64,000 nucleotides of DNA from Tipula vernalis (taxonomy: Eukaryota; Arthropoda; Insecta; Diptera; Tipulidae): positions 309,981,236 through 310,045,235 of the forward strand of contig OY282560.1 of NCBI GenBank assembly GCA_958295665.1, written 5' to 3'. The translations under genes were made by a program, and so were the position numbers. Below are positions 53,701 to 61,948 of the stretch, one piece after another. The notes beneath the pieces were generated by a model. The model made no database searches. It worked only from the letters and a program-made list of their open reading frames with translations, and was not told the DNA's origin. Every line of letters begins with the position of its first letter. The first letter of the stretch is position 1.

Positions 53701-55814
53701 TGTTGGTATTCTCTCATAAAGTCTACATATTCCTTTTTTAGTTCTGAATTTCTTGCTAGTCTGCGTTCTACGGCTTGGAGTCTTCTCATGGCTTGTGACT
53801 TGGATTCTCCAAGCGTCGCAGCTTCAGGGTCAAACGGTAGGGCAACGACATATCGACCATCAGAGTTCCTTTGGTAACTTTTGACAAAATCATTCTCAAC
53901 GTAAATTTCATGCTGGGTATGTGGTGTGGGTGTTTGGATGTCTTCAATTTCCCAGAATTTAGTGAGTGCCTTGTCGATATTGATTGATGTGCACAGAGTT
54001 GTAACCTTTGACTGTTCTCTGTCACTCAATGTTCCTGAAATTACCCATCCAAGAATGGTTTCTTGTGCAGTAAGGTTATTTTTGACACTTCTTATTTGAC
54101 CTGGTAAAATTAATGATAAATAATGGTCACATCCAATTAATATGTCTATATTGCCAGACTCATGGAACATCGGGTCTGCAAGTGGTAGGGTTTTGAATTC
54201 TTCCCAATGGTGATTAGTGAGATTTATCGATGGTTGATTTGACGTGATTGATGACAGAACGAGAGCTTCGATATTAAATGAAGTCTCTGGTCGGGAGCGA
54301 GAAAACACTTCCATGTTAACCCTTCCTCTGGAGATTCCCACCCTGGTTGATGATAAACCTTCCACTATGGTTCTGCAATTCTTTCGAGGTAATCCCAACT
54401 TCTGAGCGCACGATTCGGTTATAAACGATACGAGACTTCCAGAGTCTAATAGAGCCCTGCAAGAATATAGAACATTATTTGCTCCTCGAACTTTTACTAA
54501 CGCCGTTTGTAGTAGTCCCATGCTAAATGTAGATGGCTTCGATTGGTATGCTTGTATGGTAGATGAGGTTAACAGTGTTGACGTGGTTGAATCCCCTTTT
54601 GTTGCATTGATTTTATTATCTTTTATTTGTTCTGAAATAACAGTTTGGTTAAATGGTAAATGGAGTAGTGTGTTGTGACGTTTCTGACATTTCAAGCATG
54701 AATTTTTTGATCTGCATCTCGATACTAAATGTGAATCACACAAACAATTATAACAACGACTGGCCCCCTGCATAAATTCGCGCCTTTCATTCACATTCAT
54801 TGCCTTAAATTTCGAACATTCGTAAAGATTGTGGACTGTATCACATAATGGGCAATTTTTAATTGCTACGTTAAGACTGCGAATATTTGAGGAGCGTGGT
54901 TGTGGTTTTTTGGGTGTTGGTTGGCAACTTTCTAGTGAATCAGCACGTTTGGTTATAAAATCGAGGAATGATTGCCAACTGGGGTATTCAACATCTGTAG
55001 ATTCATCCGACCATCGCTGCTGTGTGTCCTCATCTAGTTTATTTAACACCAAATAAATCAGCCAGGAATCGCGGCCTTCTGCCCCATTCCCTAGCGCTTT
55101 TATTCCACGAATTATTTCGTCCGAAGTGTCACATAATTGACGCAGTTGCTTGGCTGATATATTGGTGATGGTTGGTTGGTTAACAAAGGTCTTGATGAAG
55201 GAGCTTAGAATCAGCTTCTTTTTACTGTACCTTTTGACTAGCCTTTGGTATGCTTCGATGTAGTTGACTTCGGTTATAGCCAAATGTCGTAGAGATGCAC
55301 TAGCCTCTCCTCTTAATGCGCCCTTGAGGTATTGTAATTTTTGTACACCGGTGAGAACGGGATTATCATGAACAGCTGACATGAACATATCATGGAATGA
55401 CTGCCATTCTTGGTAATTACCATCAAAGGTTGGTAGCGTTAGCCGAGGTAATTTAGTGTCACTACGAGGATGATTGAAGGTTTCCGACGTATTGCCGTTG
55501 TTTATGGTCATCGAAATATTTTCAGTTTGTATGGTCTGCTGAATTTCACGAATACGCGTGTTAAGTTTTGTACTAGCTGAGTAATACAATTCGTCGCATT
55601 CTAGCGCAAATGACTCCGCTTCTGCATCCCTTGCGAATATTTCGTCCTCAACAGATGAAAATGATTTCATTAATGATTGGAGATTGTCCAACCGCGCCTT
55701 TACGCTTATAACGTCCGATGTTTCTGAAATCTTTTCGGCATAGTCCAATATTTTTTTTATCTGTGCCAACGTGATTTCACGACGCTTAAGAAACGGTTCG
55801 ACCTTCGGTGGCAT
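50712..55814 (-). CDS. BEL/Pao Gag-Pol polyprotein, 1700 aa, uninterrupted
   Basis: Starts at the ATG at 55814. In order: a coiled-coil-prone N-terminus; the retroelement Gag segment (DUF1759) around residues 120-290 (LPTFDGNYQEWQSFHD); a Cys-rich zone near residues 325-385 with CYNCLCDSHLVSRC; an aspartic protease with active site LLDSGS near 456; reverse transcriptase about 740-940 with FYVDDLMTG near 865; RNase H (Peptidase_A17-type neighbourhood) about 1000-1180 (GFSDASQNAYAAVVY, MWTDSSIVLSW); integrase with an HH-CC finger (CMKCFKY) and catalytic Asp near 1406 (GVDYAGPI), Asp near 1471 (IISDNGSNF) and Glu near 1523 (GGIYEAAVKS); and a DUF5641-like tail (LRDDNSPPNKWNLGRV). No separate env frame. 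All catalytic residues that I can see are kept. Confidence 0.95.
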   Translation of the reverse strand: MPPKVEPFLKRREITLAQIKKILDYAEKISETSDVISVKARLDNLQSLMKSFSSVEDEIFARDAEAESFALECDELYYSASTKLNTRIREIQQTIQTENISMTINNGNTSETFNHPRSDTKLPRLTLPTFDGNYQEWQSFHDMFMSAVHDNPVLTGVQKLQYLKGALRGEASASLRHLAITEVNYIEAYQRLVKRYSKKKLILSSFIKTFVNQPTITNISAKQLRQLCDTSDEIIRGIKALGNGAEGRDSWLIYLVLNKLDEDTQQRWSDESTDVEYPSWQSFLDFITKRADSLESCQPTPKKPQPRSSNIRSLNVAIKNCPLCDTVHNLYECSKFKAMNVNERREFMQGASRCYNCLCDSHLVSRCRSKNSCLKCQKRHNTLLHLPFNQTVISEQIKDNKINATKGDSTTSTLLTSSTIQAYQSKPSTFSMGLLQTALVKVRGANNVLYSCRALLDSGSLVSFITESCAQKLGLPRKNCRTIVEGLSSTRVGISRGRVNMEVFSRSRPETSFNIEALVLSSITSNQPSINLTNHHWEEFKTLPLADPMFHESGNIDILIGCDHYLSLILPGQIRSVKNNLTAQETILGWVISGTLSDREQSKVTTLCTSINIDKALTKFWEIEDIQTPTPHTQHEIYVENDFVKSYQRNSDGRYVVALPFDPEAATLGESKSQAMRRLQAVERRLARNSELKKEYVDFMREYQHLGHMELIPNSEIDIPWNQSYYLPHHSVYKETSTTTKLRVVFDASAKTNSGRSLNNNLLVGPTIQQTLQQILLRFRFHRYVMTADLEKMFRQILITKPHAEFQRILWREEPTESIREFRLLTVTYGTASAPFLSTRVLKQIANDNQKTFPISSTIIGRDFYVDDLMTGADTKEQLNTLKTEISQIMKASGFNLRKWLSNCPLNDEISIDNKKLIESDRESQYSKVLGMYWNTTSDYFTYRVSLNETPTLTKRGMLSEASKLFDPQGWLAPITIYVKIIFQRTWAKCLDWDDPLPKDISDDWSNFRSELKFIESINIPRWLKFTNNPITLHGFSDASQNAYAAVVYVACTNELGEIEVTIVSAKPKVAPIQKQITIPKLELCAAVLLSNLMKTIQEIVDRETNVYMWTDSSIVLSWIETMPRSLDVFVGNRISQIITNYPRNYWHHITTNYNPADCASRGILPSDLLNHKLWWTGPEWLKQPVSEWPVKFQPTETVTCNLTSYPSPIQLIVSKFSNYNRIIRVLAYCNRYVKNCKLKAKERQTTFLNCTELNASKELLIKYVQENHFHTEIKALRSNVQLPKTHNLINLNPFLDKNGILRVGGRIARATIPFDVKHPILLPTNDVVTEALVRTTHEALLCGNHSLLFTTLKQHYWIINCKIVIRRIIKRCMKCFKYTSKNIQPIMANLPPSRVTLVRPFFSTGVDYAGPIYVRPSKRRGLKPDKSYIAVFVCLSTKAIHLELAGDLSTDTFIAAFRRFISRRGLCREIISDNGSNFIGAKTNLNELFNIVKDTKISNFLSQNQIIWKFNPPTGSHFGGIYEAAVKSTKYHLRRTLTGALLTYEEMTTLLTQIEAILNPRPLCVNTDDDLNPLTPAHFLIGHPYTYLPDPDTSHIKLNHLSRWQYLQRLRQEFWKKWHLTYLTSLQKRTKWQTNSSVIKINDIVILRDDNSPPNKWNLGRVIAVHPGEDSIVRVVTVKTSSGILRRPVVKLSLLPIDE

Positions 55815-56244
55815 ATTTAAATATTGCCTTTATTTCAGTGGTAAACGCGGTACACTTTTTGGTTTAAGCACAATTGAAATCACTTGATCACCTTAATTTT
55901 AAATTCACTTTATCACAATAGTTTAAATTCACTTTAGTTTGAAAAAACTTAATATTAATATAATTTTAGGTATGTATTTTAATAATAAATGGGTCGATAA
56001 TTAAATAATTACTGGGTCGCGAAAAGACAGCAACTTTCCAAGATAATATGTGAAATTAAGGTAAAGGTAGGTAAAACTATGTAATGGTAATTTATATGGT
56101 AATGGAAAATGGTATATTCAAAAGAAGAAAAATAAAAATGGTACTTATGGTTTGTGGCAATGTGGCGTCCAACATCAAATTTTCCACGAGGTATGGTGTA
56201 GATTATTCTCCAAAATGGTGACCGGTCGATTTAATCCAAATCGA

Positions 56245-56263
56245 AATCCGGCTCGAAGGACCA
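56245..56263 (-). other. Primer-binding site complementary to tRNA-Tyr 3' end
   Basis: TGGTCCTTCGAGCCGGATT on the element's coding strand, five bases inside the 5' LTR. The plus strand reads AATCCGGCTCGAAGGACCA, the T-arm, acceptor and CCA end of an insect tRNA-Tyr as I remember it. Confidence 0.8.
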
Positions 56264-56268
56264 ATAAA

Positions 56269-56840
56269 TGTTGTGATTCCGATGAATAATCCGAATTCAG
56301 CAAAACTTTCTCGTAAAAAACTTTAATAAAATGTTTGCACTTCAAAAAAATAAACAATAAACAATTGAAGTTTAATTAATTTTTCTTTTATTTTTTAGGT
56401 TTTTATTATTCTTGTTTTGAAAATTTTATCACAATAAATAAATTTCACAATACAATATTTTGTTGCTTGGTTGGAAAAGAACTGACCAATAAACTTTTTA
56501 TTTCCCAATTTATATTAATTTTATTTATGACGAGTCATATAAATCGACGCGACATCTAATTGGTAATATATTATGGTTATGCGTTTGTTAATTATGGTAT
56601 AATTTAGGTAAGAAATTAAATTTACCATTACGGCAAATTCACAATAAATTTTTAACAATAAAAACTGTCATACAATATTAAGTGAGTCGGTTCGAATCTT
56701 AATAAACAAATACAAAAACAATACTAAATTAATTGGTTTGAATCTTAATAAGAGAAATTAACATAGCAGTGATTTAGGGGTAATTTTAATTAGCACAGAA
56801 TAATAACATAACTTTTAAAAGTGGTTGATGAAAATAGACA
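56269..56840 (-). repeat. 5' LTR of the BEL/Pao element
   Basis: 572 bp; promoter LTR of the element. See the 3' LTR for the differences. Confidence 0.93.
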
Positions 56841-56885
56841 GCTGTAAATAATTTTTTATTGATTTACAGCAATTTTGTGCGTACC
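56841..56885. repeat. Loop and right arm of the split palindrome, with the target duplication
   Basis: GCTGT (duplication), then AAATAATTTTTTATT as loop, then the right arm ending GTGCGTACC. Without the BEL element the site is a 24-bp-arm perfect hairpin. Confidence 0.85.
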
Positions 56886-57219
56886 CTAGAATTCCACATA
56901 ATAAACAGCAACAACAAACAATTTATGTATTTCCGAAAAAAATCGGTATTATACGTCAATTGTAAGAACTGGTTTAGTCACCGTTATCCATGACTACATT
57001 CATAACTATAAATTAAAATCGACATTTTAATGTGGTTCAAAATTACCGAAAACAGACAATGTTGCCAATTAATTTGCGTTTATCGATATAGGCCTTAATT
57101 TTGAAGGAACTTTTCAATTGTGTCAGACGTAAAAACAAAAAAAAAATAAATAAACTAAGCAATGAAGTTTGAAACGCCATATGCGTTTTACGTTCTTCAC
57201 CGTCTAGCGAATCGTGCCC
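56886..57219. other. Gene-free stretch
   Basis: AT-rich; nothing recognised. Confidence 0.4.
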
Positions 57220-57385
57220 TATACCATAGACACACTGCGATTGAATAAAACCGATTTAGTGAATTTTTCGATATTAGTCGCAGTGTATCAACCTCGATTT
57301 AAGCTAATCCCTTTGTTTTTGCATAGAATACTTAAATTAGTTTAGCTAAATCGGATTTATTAAACCACAGTCGGTCTAGGGTATT
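57220..57385. mobile_element. Small hairpin MITE
   Basis: TATACCATAGACACACTG then CG.TT.AATAAAACCGATTTA faces its near-complement (TAAATCGGATTTATTAAACC, then CAGTCGGTCTAGGGTATTA). About 165 bp with several mismatches. Confidence 0.65.
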
Positions 57386-57486
57386 ACATTTCAATGTAAT
57401 GATAACCATTTCAATCGAAAGACAACGCAAGTTTTGTATGAAAATAGTGGTTAATAGTATTTTGAGCGAACAGCGGCGCTAAATTA

Positions 57487-58924
57487 TGGCCGGTCTCCAC
57501 TCGCCACGACGAAAAAAAATTGGCACGAGCTTGTGGCAATTATTGCTTATTGGGTAAAATTTGTATGAATACATAAACAAAGCTGATTGTGCTCATGCGC
57601 ATTAAGCCGCGGCTACACGAATGGAAAATGTCGACCAACATTGGTCCAATGTGATTTGTGAAATGTTGAACAAATGTTGGTGAAATAAAATTTGACTGTC
57701 TACACGATTTGCCCAATGTTCATTTTTCGAATGGCTACCAATGTTTAACCAATTTTGGTGGTTTATATATTGATATTTATCACTAGTTGTCACTACTAGT
57801 CATACATTAATTACAATATCTCCCACAAGATGGAAGCCAATGCAAACATATTGTTTTAAATGCACTTCGAGCTTATTTTTATGTTTACAGTGTTTTAAAT
57901 CCCAAATTTCGGGATAATTTTGATATAAATTTATAAATTCTAGCACAAACTCAGCCGACCAGTAAGATTCCATTTTGGATTTATTTGTTTATAAATAATA
58001 CAATATAATGACATCTACTACAGTTGTATTTAGTGACATCTGCCGTTAGGTCTTCAAAAATACATTTTTTTTTCACCAATCGTGTAGACAAAGTACCAAT
58101 ATACACTCCAACGTTGGTAGTTTTCTTTGATCTTTTTATAAAAACCGCCTATTGAGCGAATGCTTACCAATGTTGGACCAATATAACCTTCATTTGTATT
58201 TGCTATTTTTTTTCTGTCTACACGATTGTTTTTTTTGGACAAATCTCCAACGTTGGTCTACATTTTCCATTCGTGTAGCCGCGGCATTACTCGTGACGAA
58301 GAGAACCAAAACATCACAATGTCCATCTATTTTGAAATTTTCTCACGACGAAGTGAGAGCAATTTGTATTTTACTCTCAATTATTTGTGCCATGCCAAAA
58401 AAATTTTTGTTTCTTCAAAATCATTAGAGAATTAATAATAATTGTAACAATAACAATAAACATAATTTATTGATAATGAAATGTTACTTTTGAATTATTT
58501 TAATTTAATAATGATTTTTGTAACAAGGCTTGGCTTGTACATAATTTTTAATTATAATTTCAGTTGGAGAATTTTATTTGATTGCTATCGTTGGCAAAAC
58601 GAGCGACATTCCTATTATTAAAGGCTTAATACATTTCTTTCAGCTTAACATATTTGTCAGCAGCTTGAATTTAATTTATTTATACATATAAAATAAAAAA
58701 TCCTAAATTAAAAACTACAAATATAAACGGGAGGACATGTCTATATTTGGTTTGAACGAATATTTTATTAATCTAAAATGACACCTGTAAATAGATTTCC
58801 ATTTTATATACAAAAACAGAGAAAATATAATTATTTGTTATGTTAGTAGTTGTAAGTATAATATACCAATTTTGTCAAGACGTCATGCAATTTTTTTTTC
58901 GTCGCGACGAATGGAGACTGGCCA
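57487..58924. mobile_element. Outer PIF/Harbinger-like MITE, carrying a nested MITE
   Basis: Ends TGGCCGGTCTCCACTCG then CGACGAAAAAAAATTG at left and the near-complement (CGAATGGAGACTGGCCA) at right, with TTA outside each end (57484-57486, 58925-58927). A 3-bp TTA duplication is typical for PIF/Harbinger. Without the insert it would be about 750 bp. Non-coding. Confidence 0.8.
57605..58286. mobile_element. Inner PIF/Harbinger-like MITE (682 bp), nested
   Basis: Ends AGCCGCGGCTACACGAATGG then AAAATGT.GACCAAC.TTGG, mirrored at 58245-58286; TTA outside each end (57602-57604, 58287-58289). Internally CTACACGATT and CCAA(T/C)GTT motifs recur. It inserted into the outer MITE. Confidence 0.85.
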
Positions 58925-59155
58925 TTAGAATACATGTAATTCCATAAGAGCGAAAACAGAGCGGCGTCAAACTAGCAAAGTTTGTATTTTTTGAGGCGAT
59001 GAATGACATTTATATTTATTGTTGTTGTTTTTATAGTAAATGCTTGGAAACTTCTTATTTTAGCTGAATTTTAAATCCAAACGGCCATATATGAGAAAGA
59101 CAATTGTAATAAAAAATCTAAATTTGAACTTAAATTTGTTCGTAATAAGTCATTA

Positions 59156-59313
59156 AACAAATATTTTTTTATGAAAATATTTTGTTGTAAAAACCCAAAC
59201 AATATTTTTCATATAAATAAATGTCAAATTAGCGGCGTCTATGTGGTTGCAAAAAATCATCAAGACGAAGAGAAGCGAAGTCAGGCGTAGAGCGCCGCTT
59301 ATGTGTTTGGGGT
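59156..59313. mobile_element. Short MITE with AACCCAAACA ends (copy 2, inverted to copy 1)
   Basis: Reverse complement of 48938-49092, including GCGGCG / CGCCGC and the CGAAGAGAAGCGAAGTCAGG phrase. Confidence 0.75.
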
Positions 59314-59519
59314 ATTAATCTTTATGATCTTAAGTTAGAGAAAAATATTGTCTGTAGGGAAAAGTAGCGATTTTTTTTTGTAGGGAAAACTCGTATCGTA
59401 AATGAATCGTTTTGTTTACAGGAGGAAACATTTGTCAAAACAAAAAAGTGCACAAATGAATTGGTTTGATTTGAATTTCTTCTGATTTGTTATTTCACAC
59501 TATTTTAATTTAAAATAAA

Positions 59520-59567
59520 ATGAATTCGGAGATTAGTAATCCTGATTTCTCATTATTACCAGCACAA
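59520..59567 (+). CDS. Orphan first coding exon resembling exon 1 of the F-box gene (partial gene)
   Basis: ATG to CAA, 16 codons, followed directly by GTAAGTAAATTATT. The product ends PDFSLLPAQ, against PADFSLLPAH in exon 1 of the gene at 46520. Both exons are 48 nt, both stop at phase 0 and both are followed by GTAAGTAAAT. The leaders also look alike. No second exon (expected to start like IITQVLQYLRL) was found in the 4.4 kb to the window edge, where transposons intervene. It is either the start of a paralogue with a long intron or a broken duplicate. Small size limits certainty. Confidence 0.6.
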
Positions 59568-59921
59568 GTAAGTAAATTATTGATTTCTTACAAGATATTT
59601 AAGTACTTTTCATAACAGACGCCTCGCCTCAAAATGTTTAGTTACCATTACCACAAATGCGAAGCTGAGACCCTTTCATACCGGTGGCGTTGGCTTTGAA
59701 TATTCGGTTGCTATCAAATATTTTATTTAGATCTATTTCAAACGTGAATTATAGTAAGAACTAATTTGAATTCTTTTTGTCCAAAAAAAATTGATGTACA
59801 TCGAAAACCATATTCGATTTGTCAAAAAACCACTGTATTTTTGTTTCGATGTACATCGTTTGTTTGTTTGTTTGTTTTTAAGTTTGCACAGGTCAGATAT
59901 TTCAATCCATAGGACCAGTGA
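59568..59921. other. Presumed intron of the orphan-exon gene, nothing else recognised
   Basis: Contains (GTTT) repeats at 59858-59878. The minus-strand frame at 59733-60110 has no known domain. Confidence 0.35.
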
Positions 59922-61490
59922 AGAGAGAACCAGCCAACATTTAAGAAATTTAACGTAACAGTGTATTATATGGAGTTTACATGTTACTGCCCAGCGAATC
60001 TTTAAGAAATGTTCGTTCATGTGGTTTTCCTGTTGCAACAAAAAGCAGATTTGGAGTCGAATCCGAGTTGAAAAATGACAGTTGTTTGACGTTTTAACTG
60101 GAACAGCCAAAAATCCGGATTCTGCGATTTTTTGTTTTTTATATGGTCGTGTGAATATACGTATTAATTGTCAAATTCTATTTTTATAATTAGATTATTA
60201 ATATTGATGATTTTTTCCGTAAATTAATAAATAATTTATTGTAATCATGTAATTTGTTGTATTTTCTTAATTATTTTACTGTTTTTTAAATATATTTTTC
60301 CGCATATTTATGTGGTTTTCTTTTTGCCAAAAAAATCAAAAACACATCAAAAAAATGTCAAAAACGCATCAAAAAGCAAACTATTTGCCACAAAAAATCA
60401 CCATTTTTTTGCCGTTTTTTTGATGCACATCAAAACAGAGAAATGGACATTTTTTCTTCAATTTGCACTAATACCATTAAGGAAGAGAAATGTCAATTTT
60501 TGTAGAAACGTCAATTTCTCAGGAAACTGATGAAACGTCGATTTTTCATTATAATAAAACCAGTAGTGAACATATTGACTATAAAACAAATTGAAATTTT
60601 ATTTAGGTGAATTTATTATTATAAACATAATATGAATAAACATTTAATAGAAAAACAAATCAAGAATGATGTCTGCCATGACATTTTCTATACGTCAAAT
60701 AGTACTGGTTTATTATCACCAACACAAACATAAAAATCGTCAATTTTGGTTGAAACGTCAATTTGTTCTTTTTGGATCAAAAAATTCCAGTAAATTTGAA
60801 ATGGCAAAAAGAAATCGACATTAATTTGATGTTTAAATGACATTTCGATGACATTTAAATGTAATCGTGTTAGTAATCGCTCCGAAAAATTTTACCGAGC
60901 GACGAATGACAGCTGCTGTCACTTGAATTTCGCTCCGAATCTGTTTTTTGTTGCAACAGGAAAACGACATCAGTTTCGTTAAATTGAAGTGTCACCTTAA
61001 CAGAGCGACAATTATCGCGCAAAACTGAAGGAAATGTCAAAAATCCAAATTGTCTTTGTGCAAATCTTCTTGTAGCAGCTCATTGTACATTTTAAGCTTA
61101 AATTCAAAATTATTTATTAATGTTCATGTAGGTAAATTGAAAACCGAATTATTAAAGACTTTATAAATTGCAACATCAAATTATTTATTTTCAAATTTAT
61201 TTATTTTCGTTTTTATCTTACGCCACAAGATCTGTGTCTTATTATTTATGTTTATGACCTTTAAGAATTTAAGGCTTTTTAATAAGTGAAATAATTTTCG
61301 AAGTTCCTCCAATTCCATCGCTACTTCAAAATTCTACACAAAATTTTTAAAAATATTAATACGAGCTACCGTCACCATCAAAGCAATTGACAAGTTGTGT
61401 TAGTTTCGCTAGCCAATCTGTCAAATTTTCCGTAAGAAAAAACTTTCGTTAAATTCTGTTAAATGTCTTAAATGTTCGCTGGTTGGCTCT
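59922..61490. mobile_element. ~1.57-kb inverted-repeat element without coding capacity
   Basis: Outer ends: AGAACCAGCCAACATTTAAG then AAATTTAACG, mirrored at 61448-61490 (ATGTTCGCTGGTTGGCTCT). A second pair inside: GTTTTCCTGTTGCAACAAAA at about 60022 with its complement at about 60950, continuing through CAGATT.GGAG. The order of the blocks is mirrored, so this is one foldback-like element. The middle has many TTTGATG and GTCAATTT phrases. Confidence 0.7.
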
Positions 61491-61948
61491 TAAGTAAAAT
61501 CTTGACTGACTCCGTTAGGGGTCTCATTCACACAACCACCGATGTTATATTTTTATCTCAAGATATTTGGACTGATCAAACTTTGATTCGTAATGGAGTT
61601 GAGGTTTTAACATGATATTTTTTATCACGTTTTGCCATAATTTGCACTCATTTATCACAAAAAAAAAACAAGTTTTTTGCCCAACTGAACCCCATTGACA
61701 AAAAGTATCAAATCTTCAAAATTTTCAATTTTTTTATGTTGTCAAGTTTCTACTAGGGTGTTGGGTGCGTCTCAATAGGGTAGGGGTTGACCGTCTATAG
61801 CCATGTATCTCGTGGTCTATATTCCAACGCTGCAACTATGTAGAAACCACCAAATGTGTCTAGTATACCTCCACGTGGTAACACCAGGGCAACGATGTGA
61901 AGCATCGGCGAAATACTAGAGGCGAGTGCAATACACTATAAATGAGCA

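Larger units (their letters stand above)
50115..56840 (-). mobile_element. Complete BEL/Pao LTR retrotransposon, 6726 bp
   Basis: LTRs 50115-50685 and 56269-56840 begin TGT and end ACA on the coding strand and differ by a few substitutions and small indels. The 5-bp target duplication GCTGT is exact (50110-50114, 56841-56845). The primer-binding site (56245-56263) matches the 3' end of a tRNA-Tyr, and a purine tract (GAGGCGGGAGAA) sits next to the 3' LTR. A single open frame fills the interior. All parts needed for retrotransposition appear present, so it is young. Confidence 0.95.

Noticed and set aside
56245..56263. Possible tRNA-Tyr gene fragment
   Set aside because: Only the 3' end of the tRNA matches and it sits exactly where a primer-binding site should be; no cloverleaf around it.
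59733..60110. 125-codon minus-strand frame
   Set aside because: Runs across the terminal repeat of the 1.57-kb element, no domain, and would be antisense in the presumed intron of the orphan exon.
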